From the NCBI GenBank assembly GCA_034766995.1, contig CM068313.1, positions 12,955,512 to 13,019,511 on the forward strand: a stretch of 64,000 bases of DNA, read 5' to 3'. The notes below the pieces were generated by a model that searched no databases, was not told the origin of the DNA, and worked only from the letters and a program-made list of their open reading frames with translations. Below are positions 1 through 13,640 of the stretch, piece by piece. Within the stretch, counting starts at the first letter, position 1; every line of letters begins with the position of its first letter. Source of the DNA: Acanthacorydalis orientalis (lineage: Eukaryota; Arthropoda; Insecta; Megaloptera; Corydalidae). The translations under genes and the position numbers were made by a program.

Positions 1-22
1 ATATATATATATATATATATAT
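1..22. repeat. (AT)n microsatellite at window edge
   Basis: Eleven AT units, cut by the window start. Confidence 0.95.
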
Positions 23-539
23 GTAATAGAAAAAAAATCAATGTTATGACAAGGTAGAATAACTATTCGCAGTAGGATTCGAACTTATGATATAGCAAAA
101 AAAGATTTATGAGACTTTTGAACTTGCATGTACGATTAGTATGCAAAATATATAGATAAAGTAAATGATAAATGGAAAAGAAGACATGTATACTATCGAT
201 GATAAATCAATTTTTCTTGTTTATAAAAAACGAGTGTTGCTTTTTATAAAACCACAAGTCATGAATTAAACATTTAAAATAACAATTAAACTCTGCATAT
301 TTTCAAAAAAAAAAACCGTTGCAAGTGAGTGAAAATCACGAGATGTAATCGATCAATGTACTATGATTTCGAGTTTAAGCTCGTAAGAATATCGGTTTAT
401 ACTGGCTGATCACTATAGACGTGTTCAGTGATATGAAAGAATTTTTGAAACAAATTTAAAAGTGATTTTATTTTGAAAACGTTTTCAAATGTGTACCATA
501 TTTGATACAAAATCATTATCGAATAAAAACTCGATTGGA

Positions 540-760
540 GTGTGGAGTTACGCAAACGATGCGGTGTACATCGGCGCCATAAAACACGGTTTGGTGCGCA
601 TCGGCGTCTCCGATGGCTTGATTGATTGGTTCTGTTGTCTTGGTCTGGTCGATCCGCGCGCTGTTTGATATCAGACGCTCGGCCAGAGGTCATAAAACAT
701 ATCCCATGTCGGTCGGCTCAAGCTCAAACGGGTTATTGATGGCGTGTCGCGACCAACGCT
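540..760. other. GC-richer island, function unknown
   Basis: Stands out against the AT-rich intron and contains a near-repeat (tgtacatcggcg and tgcgcatcggcg). A minus-strand open frame over it has no recognisable protein. Possible enhancer, unrecognised exon or old element. Confidence 0.35.
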
Positions 761-1190
761 ACATCATCTATCTGTACACAAACGCATGTTGTATGTGAGT
801 TGTGTATCTATTGCGTGGTTCATTTAATAGGCACTGTTTCTCTTTTCGCCGCAATGAGCTCTAATAGATTATTTTTAATGATCGAACCGTACATGTACAT
901 ATATATCATACGTATTCGTATATTTCGTGGACTTGTAAAACAGCCATACTCTGGTAATAGAAAAACTAAATAAACCAGAACGTTAATAATCTTTTCTTTT
1001 CAAATGACCTCACACCCCACATAATATCGTGTTTGTTTTTCAACAAAACATCTAATAAATGATTACTGTTTCTTCTGATACACTATTGGGTATTTAGAAA
1101 GCAATGCCTCCCATCGTTAAAGCTCAGGTACAGAAAATCTCAGATCGTGTTCCAATTTGTATTATCTATGAGTCATACTATAAACTAAAC

Positions 1191-1597
1191 CAGGAGTTCT
1201 TAGAGCTGTGAGGTGTGCCTCCCCTAAGAAGGAGCAAAGGAAGTAGTGGGGAGGTGTGACTGTCCTCTAACATATTTGTAACTGCTTTTTTAAGAAGTTA
1301 GTTTAATTTCTACCCCAAATTTATGGCCTCATTAATTAGAAGCAGCAACAATTATCTCATTAAATGACACTGAGGACTATAAGTGACTTCATAATCATGC
1401 TGAAAGATAAAAAGATGTTCTTGAAGAAAAACATTTTTTTTTAATATTTCTGTGCATTTGAGGATGTTAAATAAAATTTCAAAGTCAATTACGTATTTTA
1501 TAAATTATTAATTACTTTTGAAAAGGAGGGGAATGTAAATTTTAAGATTACTTTCGGAAGAGGTGTGTGACTAAAAATGTTAAGAACCCCTTTTTTG
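1191..1597. mobile_element. Possible small inverted-repeat element
   Basis: Left end ggagttctta (1193-1202) and the complement of taagaacccc (1581-1590) match at 9 of 10 positions. The interior near 1205-1255 and 1560-1570 shares gaggtgtg motifs and is GC-richer than its surroundings. No clear target duplication. Confidence 0.3.
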
Positions 1598-1731
1598 GAA
1601 GCGCCATGTAAATTAATAAAAAAGTATATAGTTATAATTTTCTGCATAAAATAATTCAAAAGTTATTTAATCAATTAAAAAATGTTCTTATAATAAAAAA
1701 TAAGAAGTATTTTTCACAATTAATTAGAAAA

Positions 1732-1732
<1 letters not shown>

Positions 1733-1778
<46 letters not shown>
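1733..1778. repeat. (TA)23 microsatellite
   Basis: Pure dinucleotide run in the first intron segment. Confidence 0.98.
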
Positions 1779-1782
<4 letters not shown>

Positions 1783-2594
1783 CATTTTTACATTACTAAA
1801 AAAAGAAACATTTAAAACTGTTATCGAAAAGCAAACCATTGAAAGATGTGTAGGTTGAATTTAAAATTTTATTTAAATTAACACTCAATCAAAGAGTTAA
1901 TATTTAGAAAATATTCATATTTAATATTATCAATGTTTAGTATTTAATATTATAAATGTTTAATATTAATCTAAGAGATTCCTTCAACTAATAAATAATT
2001 TTAATATCAAGATAGTACACGAAGATACTAAAAGCTATAAAAAACTAAATTACACTTTTATCTATTCAAATATTTTCCTCAATTCATTCATTAAAATATC
2101 TAAAAAAAATGAGAAAGTTAACTTAATACATTAAAAACATTAACGTGTATAGTTAAGAATTTTTATTGTTATATGACCTTTTTTTGTATACGTAAAAAAA
2201 GTTTACGATCATAGATAATTTTTAATGTTTATTAAACAAATAAAAAAAGAACGTATACATTTTAAATAATTTTAAATTGAAAACATAAACACTTATAACA
2301 AATGTAAAATTATATCGAGAAGAATTTATCTCTCAGATCATTATTAAATGTACATGTCATGCATATCACTGTACTATTTTTCAAGTCTAATACAAAAATA
2401 AGATATTAATATGCAAAATACATTAGCGCAGCAAGGGGGACACGAAGCATGCTTAAATAGTAATAATCGGCACAAGCGAGTAATTTCTTTTTTAATTTCG
2501 TGTATGTAATTCGAATGGAATACAATCGAATACGCATTGGGAATATTTCTTTTATAAATTAATACATTCATATATTCATATCTCTCTATACATT

Positions 2595-2598
<4 letters not shown>

Positions 2599-2680
<82 letters not shown>
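2599..2680. repeat. (AT)41 microsatellite
   Basis: Pure run of 82 bp, the longest uninterrupted run in the window. Confidence 0.98.
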
Positions 2681-2685
<5 letters not shown>

Positions 2686-2809
2686 CATATATAAGTGTTA
2701 AATAATTTAATATGTAAACCATATAAAGGACCACAATTATAGGTATTGTTTTCATTTTTTTAAAGAACTATTTTATGTAATCTATTCACACTATCATGTA
2801 ACATATAGG

Positions 2810-2930
2810 GTGATTCAATTTAGGCTTTCACATGAAAGTATTAAAAAAACGTAACAATTAAAAAAATCCTCTTATTTTTTAATTTTTACGTTCCTTTAAA
2901 AAAATCATGTGGATAACTAAATTGAATCAC
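2810..2930. mobile_element. Short MITE, 121 bp, 14-bp perfect inverted ends
   Basis: Ends gtgattcaatttag and ctaaattgaatcac are exact complements. Similarity continues inward with gaps (cacatga on both arms). It is flanked by TA-rich sequence, so a TA target duplication is possible but not provable. No coding capacity. Confidence 0.75.
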
Positions 2931-2945
2931 ATTATATATATTTAT

Positions 2946-2953
<8 letters not shown>

Positions 2954-3005
<52 letters not shown>
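2954..3005. repeat. (AT)26 microsatellite
   Basis: Pure run, shortly after the 2810-2930 MITE. Confidence 0.98.
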
Positions 3006-3009
<4 letters not shown>

Positions 3010-4262
3010 TAAATCATGTCATTGTATACTTGTGGAGCGTTGTTATTAATGTGAGTTACTTTCATTAATTCTTAAATTTGAGTTTATGAGATAGATTTCA
3101 ATGAAACAAATCTCAGAACTGAAATATAACTGGATAATGACATTTTGATTGTGAAACTATACTAATGAAAATACGTTTCAAATCTGATAATAATAGTAAA
3201 TAACAAGAATAGAAATTTTCAGAAGAAAAAATAATACCAGTTATACAACATGTTTAGGTAACGAAACTATAAAATATAACCGTATTTTAAATTACTGGAA
3301 ATCGTACTATGCGAATAAGAATAAGGGAATATTATAGTATACAGAATAGAAAAAAGTTCGTGATTATTAACTATTCTATTAAAGATATAATACTCCTTAC
3401 AACTTCCACAAGAGAAAATAGCATTAAATAAAGCCTGTATTCATTGATGTAATACAAAAAATAGGTGGTTATAGCTACTGATTGACATTGTAAGTAAATT
3501 AATTGGTACTTAATTAACAACCTTGAGATTCAAAATATTTCTATATCAAAATGTCTACAAGAAAACTATTGTTTACTTTCACACACTAATGTAGATGTAA
3601 ATGGTATTGTAATAAAATTCAGATTGCTTACAGAAAATGCAAATGTAAACTGAAATCTATATTTTCACAAATGGATTTTTGAATGAATGAATCTATATTT
3701 TGAAAAATTGATTTTTTTGGTGGTTTATAGATTGAAAAGAGAATTGATTTATACAAGTGAATCTAGACACAGTGTCCATGACTTAATTGGCAAAATCTGC
3801 ACCTGCTCTCTGAAGACGTTGACAATATTATTGAAATGCGAATTAGTTCATGACAATAAAGAATAGTGAATTATTAGATAATATTATACAAATATAGTAT
3901 ACGGTATATTCGTTTGATATAATATGTATAGTACAAAGGTACATAATATTTTTGAACTGTCACTATTCAAAGGTTGTAATCAGAAGATTTGAATGACTTG
4001 GTCGTACAATGGATATCATGTTTCATGTTTATGTGATATGAATGTACTGTGCTGTATATGACGACTATCGTATGTTAGAATTATTATCCTATAATAAAAA
4101 ATTAGTTCAGTGCCCTAAAACATCGAATGGAAGCCTTTTATAAGAGTTCAGTGAATTAAAATTACACAGAAAACACACCTGAATAACCAATGCGTCATTC
4201 GTCTGTCTAATTTTTTGCGGTATATGAATATCTTATGTACATTGTAGTTAATTTATCTATGC

Positions 4263-4265
<3 letters not shown>

Positions 4266-4322
<57 letters not shown>
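4266..4322. repeat. (TA)28 microsatellite
   Basis: Pure dinucleotide run. Confidence 0.98.
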
Positions 4323-4324
<2 letters not shown>

Positions 4325-4440
4325 TTAGTAAATAAATATTTGATTCAAATCTCAAATTTTTAAAGCGTAGTGTAATGGAAAAAATAAGTTTAATTAAGTA
4401 TAAATGAGAACAATTTCATAATATAGTTCTGACTGTGGTA

Positions 4441-4686
4441 GAATTCACTTTCACAAACGAATTCTTTTTTCATATCACCCAACAGAATAAAATCCTGATT
4501 AAAAATGTTTGATAACTGATTGCTATATTTTTAATGTTACTTGAAAAATTATCAATTTTTTCAGAAACATTAAAGATATATTTTGATATTGATGCCATCA
4601 TCCTCAGAGTGCTAAGATAAAGAAATTAATTATTTTTTTACCTTAGCGTTCTGGGTATGACAAAAAAGAATTCATTTGTCAAACAA
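4441..4686. mobile_element. Fold-back family 1, copy
   Basis: Starts gaattcactttcacaaacga, has gatgccatcatcctcagagt and gctaaga at the centre, then accttagcgttctgggtatg and aattcatttgtcaaac as the returning arm. The right arm is shortened. Confidence 0.7.
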
Positions 4687-4994
4687 AATATATTTCAAAA
4701 ACGGACTATCTAGTTTGATTAAAAAGTATAAATGAACACTTAATATTGTACTCTACTGGATAAAATATTGCAAAGAACTTATCTAATAAGTGAATCTATT
4801 TAGTTTAATCAACACTTTTTTTTTTTAGAAGAATTGCAAATTTTAGGATAAGGCCAGAAATTAGAAATTAAGATAACTAAAGAGAATACATAGGTTTAAA
4901 ATGTAAAACCTTAGAAAATAATTTGTAAGAAAAGAATAAGTAACAAGCATATCTTATATCATTTAATTATGTCTTTTTTAAGCATATACAGATG

Positions 4995-5095
4995 TTTTTT
5001 TCAGTATCAAATATCAGCAACACTCAATAATATTATTATTAGCATTTCGATATCAAGGACATCATCTTTAGAGTGTTGAGTACAGAGATAACACC
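4995..5095. mobile_element. Fold-back family 1, fragment
   Basis: Core only: agcatttcgatatcaaggac, atcatctttagagtgttgag and tacaga. Confidence 0.55.
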
Positions 5096-5854
5096 TTCAA
5101 GAGACAATATGAAAACTATGTTGTTGCAATTACATTAAAGAACATATATTAAGTTCTAGACACACAAACGCTACAATGAAGTTAATTATTAGTTCTATAT
5201 TTGAGGTACTTCTCAGACTTTTTGGATTTACCACTGACAGGTTAAAATATTACAAATGAATAAAAATATTTATTGATATTCGAATACGAAAATATGTTAT
5301 AATTTTTTACTAATTAATAAAAAAATAATATATAAATATAATGAATAAATAAAAAATATTATAATGAATATGTGATTAATAACATTATTAATAACAGCAA
5401 ACTGAAAATTAATTAAATAAAAAAATAAACTTCTACATTTTAAGTATTTCCTTGTGAAATAACTATTTATCTTTATATATTTTTTATTTATTTCACGATG
5501 TAATCAAGATTGAACCTAATTAAGTTTCTTTGTTTAAAAAAGGATTTTATTACTGAAATATGATATATACAATATAGTTGGATTTAAACTAGTTAACAGG
5601 TCAAGGTGCTATTCACTTGATTATTACTTTATGTGATTTATTCACATAACAACGACACGAAAAGACATAAAAACACTGAAATGTCGTGCAAAAAAGTTGG
5701 AATCAACAACTAACACTATTTATATCTTCGAGTACAATAAAAATATGGTACGAAATGAAAATGAAATACTTCAATGAAACTATTTTAAAAAAAGAAAAAG
5801 AGATGAGTTGAGAGAATTTATCAGTGGTTTTATTTATTTATACATTCTTAAAGA

Positions 5855-5867
<13 letters not shown>

Positions 5868-5898
<31 letters not shown>
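5868..5898. repeat. (TA)n microsatellite
   Basis: Pure run of about 31 bp. Confidence 0.97.
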
Positions 5899-5903
<5 letters not shown>

Positions 5904-6018
5904 GCCGTAAATCTGTTTCCTATAATTTCCTTTTTAATTTTCGAGTATACCTAATTTTATAGATGAGCAAGTTATATAATAGTTAACAAATTTCCTAAAA
6001 AAAATCATACAAGTTGTA

Positions 6019-6593
6019 TTAGGTATGTAGAAAAATAACTGCGGTTTATCAATTCGTGCGGCACACATTTATAAAGCTTTTTTGATTTTCTTAGCTGTTT
6101 TAACTGGCCCAGAACTGTTGGATGACTAACGACTAAATTTTGTGCAAGCTCTTGAATTGTTGTGTATGGTTCTGATTTAACTAATACCTTCAATTAGTCG
6201 TTATAAACAGAAGAAGGATCCACCCGACCTTCTTCATCTTCAAGGCTCTCGTCCCTAGCATGAAACTTCTGGAACCACCATTGCACCGAACGTTCCTTAA
6301 CAGTACTCACTCTAAAAGTATCGTTTAGTTAACGAGCAGTTTCTGCTGCTTTACTACTCGTTTTGAATTCATACAAAAAATGCTCTTATTTACTTCTCTT
6401 CCATCTTTAATTCAATAGCCCAATTTGAAGCAAAATTAATAATAAAACCAAAGTCGATGTTACCAAAATATAGACCGAAAATTGCAATTTAAAATGATAT
6501 TAACATGAACACGATGAAATGACACTTTCATTGAAAAAAATTAAGGTTAGAATACAGAAAATAAAAACCGCGATTATTTTCCTACCAACCTAA
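6019..6593 (-). mobile_element. Internally deleted mariner element, 575 bp
   Basis: Inverted ends: 6019-6047 begins ttaggtatgtag and the complement of 6565-6593 begins ttaggttggtag, with 24 of 29 positions matching. Both are flanked by TA target duplications (6017-6018, 6594-6595). The interior carries only the N-terminal part of a transposase on the minus strand; the catalytic part is deleted, so that HELINR runs straight into the left inverted repeat. Confidence 0.9.
6027..6430 (-). pseudogene. Mariner transposase N-terminal fragment (dead)
   Basis: Reads YEFKTSSKAAETAR, stop, LNDTFRVSTVKERSVQWWFQ, KFHARDESLEDEEGRV, stop, then KVLVKSEPYTTIQELAQNLV and HPTVLGQLKQLRKSKKLYK. This is the paired helix-turn-helix DNA-binding half typical of mariner/SETMAR transposases. 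Two in-frame stops and loss of the DD34D catalytic half make it inactive. Confidence 0.88.
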
Positions 6594-6885
6594 TACTTAA
6601 GAGGTTTATAAAAACCTTAAATATTTTTATCAAACATTTAATAACTCACATTTATTGGTCCATGAGCCATTCATATATACATTTATAGTAAGAATAGATA
6701 AAAAACTGACAGATAATCATTAATGAAGAAGCAAATAATATAAACAATCACAAAAGTTGTCTAAAAATTGGCAAAATAAGGATATTAGAAAATCTGTTGG
6801 AAATGTGTGGAAGGGCAGTTGTACTGTCAGGTGTAAATTAAAAGAATTTAGAAATAATCTTTACATAATTGCAAATCATTTAGGG

Positions 6886-6886
<1 letters not shown>

Positions 6887-6936
<50 letters not shown>
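6887..6936. repeat. (TA)25 microsatellite
   Basis: Pure run. The apparent Tyr-Ile reading frame over it is not a gene. Confidence 0.98.
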
Positions 6937-6940
<4 letters not shown>

Positions 6941-7479
6941 GACATATATAAGATACATTTTTCTACAGCTTATCTTAAAACAGAACTCTATTTTTTGTGA
7001 GCTTTCTTTATACACTAGTTTTTTGTCATTCTCAAGATTATTATTTGATGAAATATTTTAGGAATTACCAAACACTATTTTTTACTGTTTATTTCAAAGA
7101 AAAAAAACAGTTGAAATTAATAATAATGCTAATTACGATTATGTCATTACAAGATTAAATAAGATTTAATCATGCCAGAATAAAAAATGAATTCGAATGA
7201 CACAAATAAACTAAAATACAGTACTGGAAAAAACCCATCGTACGGTTTTGTCGTCGACACGTTTTGTGAATTCAGCAATGTTTCGAAGATACAGCGACAG
7301 GACTTAATGTACACTAAATCACTGGTTTCACGTTGATATATAGTAAATATAAGCGGACAACTATAGTCGAAGAAAGAGATATATGTTTATATATAAAATA
7401 TTATTCACAACAAGTGATGCACGCACACGTATGCGCGCATGTATGTATGCATAGATGTGGTTTTTGTCTAGCGCCAGGC

Positions 7480-7610
7480 GAGCACATTGAGGGGGGCGCA
7501 ACATTCCACCGTCAGGAATGCCCCAGCGGGCGACTATATAATTGGCCATCCCCGAAACAACACCGATCACCGGGTGGCCCACTGCCGATGTTTGTTTTTC
7601 CACTGAAAAT
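7480..7610. other. GC-richer island, function unknown
   Basis: Open frames exist on both strands but neither resembles a neurobeachin exon or another protein I know. It includes gactatataattggcc, a TATA-like string. Confidence 0.35.
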
Positions 7611-9708
7611 GTGACACGAATTGAAATTTGTTATTTTATTAACAAGCACGAGATGATCTCTGATCGTATCTTTCTACCTGCAGTATTTTTATGACGGGAT
7701 CGCTTGTCTTTTTTTCCAGAAAAAAGGCATCGATGCACTATGCTACCTCACATCAGATACGCTTCATGTTCTGTGTGAATCATTTTAAATGTTACGTAAT
7801 GATTTATGGTAATTAGTTGTACGTTTTAGACGATGAGAACTAACTAGTATAATAGTACGAAATGAACCAAATTTGTGATTAAAAAAAAGATTATTTCATC
7901 TGATGTTTGTTTTATTGAAACTATAAGAGTAACTAAATGGCTAGTAATTTTTATTTAAATAAATTAAATTAATTTAGAATATGAAAAATAATTAATTCTT
8001 CCGGATGATTTCCAAATAGTATGTGATTTTGCAATTTTTTTCCTCTGACAATATAGTGTGAAACACAACATTTCAATTAATGTTTAAAAAAGTTTAAAGA
8101 TCACAGAAAAATAAGTGTATGAACAGGAATAGTTTACGATACTATTTAAATATGAAAAAATCATATAAAAATATTTCATAATATGAAATTTAACAAAACT
8201 CAGATATAAACCGAAATCAAAACATAGGAGAATACAAATTTATTACTTTATACAAAAAAAAAACATGTTTCATAATTAATAAATCTAATAAAATGTACAA
8301 TACTACACAAACGAAATCGAGAATAATAAATTTAATTTAATTATTACTAATACCAAATAAGTATTCTAATATCATATTGTTCAACGTATTTAATTTACTA
8401 TAAAAATAAAATTTAACCGTATATATGTAAATATTAATATTATATTTTATGTATTCACAGCGTGAAGGTGTCAAAAGATAATTGTCGTATAAAAAGAGAT
8501 GTAAATGAATATAGTATTTATAATGAAGTTAAAACGTATTTGATAAGCAATCTTTTTAATTGTATTTTTTAAATTGACTTTTAAAAATACACATGAGTGT
8601 ACGTATGTGGAATATGTATTGGAAACAAATACTTTTATTCAAATAATATGACATGACATTCAAATGAATTTCAATACTCGACATATATACTCTTATTTAT
8701 GGTTTATGTTTTCTTATAAACCCATATATTTTCATTTTAATACGAAAATTAATTAAGTGATTTCAAATTGGGCTTTTGAGTTATCTCAATTAATAGGGGG
8801 TCATGTGAGAATTGAAATGTATTCTATTTTTTCCGTAAAAAAAATTATTTAAAAAAAAGGTACGGAATTAATTTGTATAGCTAATAAATATTCTTTTGAT
8901 TTTTTTACAAGCAATTTTTTGTAATACTGAAAATAGTTTAAAGATCAGTTTTAAAATATATCTATGGATATTTTAATTATAAAATGTATTTTATTAGCAA
9001 GGTCCATTAGATCCACACTTGATATATTAGTGTACTGACATTTTTAAAATTTATACCAATTTTATATAGTAATATATTAGATAAATACGACTGAATATCG
9101 ATATTTTAATGTATAGTCACTTTAAAAATGACATCGTTAGAAAAAATATAAGCTGAGAGGTTTAAAAATAATTGAAAAATTCAATATAAAGCAGTGATTA
9201 AATCAAATTATGGAATACGACTAACCCCTAAACCAAATAAGAATTATATTTATGCAGCTTGTCTTCTTCTTCATATACAAGTTATTTTCCTAGAGTAAAT
9301 ATCTGAGAATGACCCACATCAAAGATGTGTAACAGCAACGTTTAGTTAAGAAAATATTAATTGAAAGGAAACAAATAATAGTGATAAACTGTTGATTACA
9401 ACTAAAATAAATTACAGTTTGATTGAAATTTCAAAATCAAATGTATAACGCATCATTTTCAAGATCAGTGTAAAACGTTTAGAAATATAAATGCAATTCA
9501 AAAAAGAATGAAATGTTATACGAACTTATCGAACCTTTATAGTAGTGAAAATCAAGGTACGGTTCAGTCACTTTTAACAGTTGTATTATCATTTTACATC
9601 TAAAAGAGATTCCATCAAATGGTAAAAAAATAAGAACGAGTTGCTAAGAAGACGAAGATGAGATTCAAAATAAGTAAAAAATTATATTTACTTATTTCAT
9701 AAAAATTT

Positions 9709-9870
9709 TTTTCACTCAGCTCACAAATTACAAAAAAACATTCCGATTTATGTTCTTTGATAAAATGTCTTTTCTGTACCTTAGTGCTCTGAAGATGATG
9801 ACATCGTCAATGAAATGCACACAAGCAACAATCAAAATGATCAATAATTATTTAATAAACATTTTTGACA
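9709..9870. mobile_element. Fold-back family 1, copy
   Basis: Contains tttcactcagctcacaaatt, ctgtaccttagtgctctgaa, gatgatgacatcgtc and gcaacaatcaaaatgatcaa. Confidence 0.7.
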
Positions 9871-11873
9871 GAAATAAATTTTTTTTAGTTTATAAGGCGA
9901 GCAAAATAATAATTTAGGAACAATTTCAGAACTATGTTACAAAAATTACCATTTTTTTGAGATTGGGAAGAGATCCTTTCAATAGATATCAATCTGTTCC
10001 CAAAACTTAAAAAAATCCTTAGTGGTAGTCGATTTTCGTCAGATGAATAACTGATACCAACAGTGAATCGCTATTTCGAAGACCTTCAAGAAAAGGATTT
10101 CCGGGACGACATAAAAGCACTGAAGTACAGCTAGATGAAGTGCATTGAAATTCAAAGGGACTATATTGAAAAATAAAAGTAATTTAAAAACACAAGTTAA
10201 ATTCTTTCAAAGTTAGGCTGCGAATTTTCAAATCGTCCTCATATCTTAAGAAAGAGTATTGTTCATGAATGTGGCGTTAAAGAATTGAATACTCACTTAA
10301 CAGCTCAGATTTAGTCTTAGCGATGATTTTTTATTTTTTAAATTAATGGTTAATTTTAGGTGAAAAATTTTAAGAGATGAATAAAAAGTATAGTGAATTT
10401 TTTGATCACTTTGAACACAAAAACTGTACATAATTTTTTTATTAGAAAATGTGAAAAGTGTGTTCAAATCAAGCAAGATTATACAGAGAAATAAAAGAAT
10501 AAATCTTTCTACTATGTTAGGTAGGAAATATTTCAATCGAAAAACGTATTTATTTTAAAAAAATGACGATGGATTGTTTTCATACATATTACATATATTA
10601 GATACAAATATAAAGTTCTAAGAATCTAAAAAATATACAGAAGAATCGAACAGAAAGAGAAAAAAAACTAGTATACATGCGATAGAATTGTACTTATTTT
10701 AATTGTTGAGTACATTACGAACTAATTTAGTAATGCATAAGGTGTACGCCACCTGTGAAGAAGGTTATTTCACAGGGCAAGACCCTTTGTTTTTGTACTC
10801 CTACCGAGATAGCTTCCGGTAATTAGCTTTTTTTATACTATCTCTCCGTATGCTGGACGACTAACCAATCAGTCATTTTCGTATTTAACGTTTACGTGCA
10901 TGCATAGCGTAACCAACGCCTGTCTATCGTCGATGCTAAATGGGGCGGGAATCCGTCAACAGCTTTCAGCGTTATTTATTTCTATGCAAATTTATTTTGA
11001 AATTAAGTAGTTGATAACTATTTATATATTCATTTTTCTTCATTACTTTTACATACGTAGCCACATATGCAGTACGTTTGTGTGTAATTTATGTACAGAA
11101 TGAGTTATTTAACTAGCATTATACGATGTAATTAATATTTTCTGTTCTTTTTTCGGAATTTCAAACTATTATTATGTTAGACTTTAAATAAACATAAGCT
11201 ATACGATTAAATCACTAAATACTGTTCGTTTATATTAATGTATGGTTCACATAACTGACGGACAGTTGAAATCTATAATTAAGTCGAGCCGTAAACGTAT
11301 TATGGTCGCAGTGTAAAATTGTTGTAAATTTGATATTACATTTATACTAAATAATTCTTATACAATCGTGTATATGGACTTGATTCAATTAGTAGAAGCG
11401 TGATTAATTAACTGAATACAACTATCTTTATTCGAGTATTAATTTAAGAATGATGCAATATACTAACGCAAAGTTAAATTAATTAACGGTTATAATCGAG
11501 ACTGTTTTCTTCCTTTTTTATATGCGACGATTAGAATTGATATCTTTTAAAGATTATAACTGAATTAATAAAACAATTCTTGTCCTTGAGGACACAATTC
11601 TTTGTTTCGTTTCCACTACCGGTTTCGTATTTCGACATTTTCAGATAGTTACATTCGAGTATTAATCTGAAGATGTCAAAAGATGAAGTAGTGGAAGGAA
11701 AATAAAGAGTAGTAATCTCAAGGAAAAGAAACATAACTTCAAATCCAGGTACACAGGAATAAAATAAATTACAAATGAAAATATTATGAATTGCTTACTA
11801 AATCAATAATTCAATTTTCACAACCATTTTTTTTTAAAAATAGGAATTTATTTATTTCCAAATTTTCAAGTAT

Positions 11874-11881
<8 letters not shown>

Positions 11882-11927
<46 letters not shown>
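11882..11927. repeat. (AT)23 microsatellite
   Basis: Pure run, 66 bp upstream of the hAT element. Confidence 0.98.
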
Positions 11928-11931
<4 letters not shown>

Positions 11932-11993
11932 AATTTATGAAAAAATAGACAATAAATTAAATTATAAGAATTAGAGAGATCATTATCCAGCAG

Positions 11994-12618
11994 CAGTGAC
12001 GGATTAAGGAGGGTATGACTGGGGGGTCTCTCAGGGTCCTGTGAGTGAAAGGGGCCCTGTTGAAGATCTCAAAAATAATAAGTAAACTTATAATACCATA
12101 TAAAATACGTTAATAGTGGCGGGTCAAGCGGGTCGAACCTAGAGGCTGCCAGAGGCCCCGAGCTTGGGGAAAAATTATTCATTATATAAAAAACGAAGCT
12201 TACACATCAACGTCTTAGCTGATATTAATAAATTTGCGTGACAAATATAAATATGTTGAAAAATTACCGGCGGGGTAAGGGAAAGAAACGAGAGAAAAAA
12301 GATTTCGCTTGTATAACCATAGGTGGCATCATGAAAGTTTAGTTGTATTTTTATTCATGCAGCACACCTGCATAATAATGTCGCTCCCCGTCGTTGACAT
12401 AATTATAGTTTTTGTTTTTTTTTTTATTTTTCTGAAAAAATCAGAATATTTTATTTTGATGTAATTTATATATTTACAGAATAAAGTTAGAGATATAATA
12501 AAAAATGTTATAAAATATATTTTTAAACGAAGCCGTTTTTTTTTTGGTCGTCAGTTAAATTTTGAGGGCCAAGTAAATTTTAACACCAGCGGCCCACAGC
12601 TAGATTAATCCGACCCTG
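11994..12618. mobile_element. Non-autonomous hAT-type transposon, 625 bp, with 8-bp TSD
   Basis: Starts cagtgacggattaa and ends with the complement of cagggtcggattaa, matching at 12 of 14 positions, the usual form of hAT ends. It is flanked on both sides by the identical 8-bp target duplication tccagcag (11986-11993 and 12619-12626). Subterminal parts are GC-richer than the surroundings. No coding potential, so it must have been moved by a transposase elsewhere. The perfect duplication suggests fairly recent insertion. Confidence 0.88.
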
Positions 12619-13088
12619 TCCAGCAGTGCAGTATTTTTTCAAAGAATCGTATTTTCATTAATAATTTAATATAAAATAAAAATATAATAATATTTAATAC
12701 AACGAAAAATTATAAAAAAACTTACAAATTTTAGGAAACACATTTACAAAAAATTGATCAAACCGAAACGCACCTATTGGTCAAAAAATAGACGATACCT
12801 TACTTTTTTATATAATCAAAAAATACTATTTAAAGTAAAATGTTGACTTTTTTATTCAGGACAATATTCAAAACCGATCTACTGAAAATTAAATTCAGTT
12901 TAACTATGAACACTCATAGAATTTATAATATCAAATTAAAATATAATTAATCTCGCGGGTTTATGAAAATGTAAATTTTGAATGAGTTTAAGTGGAATTT
13001 TAATTATTATATGTTTAAAACAACATCACCTGTTGTAAAACGACTCACATTAATGTATTATTTTAATTCATTAATAAATGATTATATA

Positions 13089-13094
<6 letters not shown>

Positions 13095-13144
<50 letters not shown>
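13095..13144. repeat. (TA)25 microsatellite
   Basis: Pure run. Confidence 0.98.
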
Positions 13145-13148
<4 letters not shown>

Positions 13149-13379
13149 TAAAAATTTAGAGTATTAATTATCAAATAAATAAATATATAATTATAGATGT
13201 ATTTTCAAATTAATACTGTTTTAATGGCTGTGATTATTAAATTAAATGATATTTATGTATGGTATATATAAATATGTATATGTGTACGTGCGAAAAGTGT
13301 AGAATTCGTTAAAATTAATTCGTCACACGCATGGCAGTAAATTAATTGACCGGAGAAAACAATTAAGGCAAATTCATAA

Positions 13380-13640
13380 ACGTCTAGTTCGTTTAAATCA
13401 CTGAAAAACAAACACGACGTCGCATAACGTGGCCGTAAGGAATATTATAAATTATCATTACGGTGTTTCTTAAACGGGCGACGTAGTATCGGAACGAAAC
13501 TAAAAACCGGGTATCGATGGTATGGGTTAACCTGAGGCTAAGCGACGATAATCAATTAACTTGCAGGGATCGAATGAACTACAGAGAACCTGATCGACTG
13601 GTCGTCGGTGTACAAGAGATCACGAGTTTATGACATTAAT
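13380..13640. other. GC-richer island, function unknown
   Basis: About 260 bp of markedly higher GC with no long open frame, so a regulatory element is more likely than an exon. Confidence 0.3.

Noticed and set aside
60..95. tRNA T-arm-like gttcgaatcct on the minus strand
   Set aside because: The flanking bases do not pair as a T stem, and no acceptor or anticodon arm can be placed.
397..693. 98-codon minus-strand frame rich in Arg
   Set aside because: No recognisable homology, no splice sites with suitable phase, and the 5' half runs into plain AT-rich intron. Kept only as a GC-rich island.
6757..6951. Frames ending in Tyr-Ile repeats (also at 14102, 33108, 38365, 48628, 62242)
   Set aside because: Translation of (AT)n microsatellites.
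7333..7614. Open frames on both strands
   Set aside because: Neither strand resembles the expected next neurobeachin exon or a known protein. GC-rich DNA gives open frames by chance.
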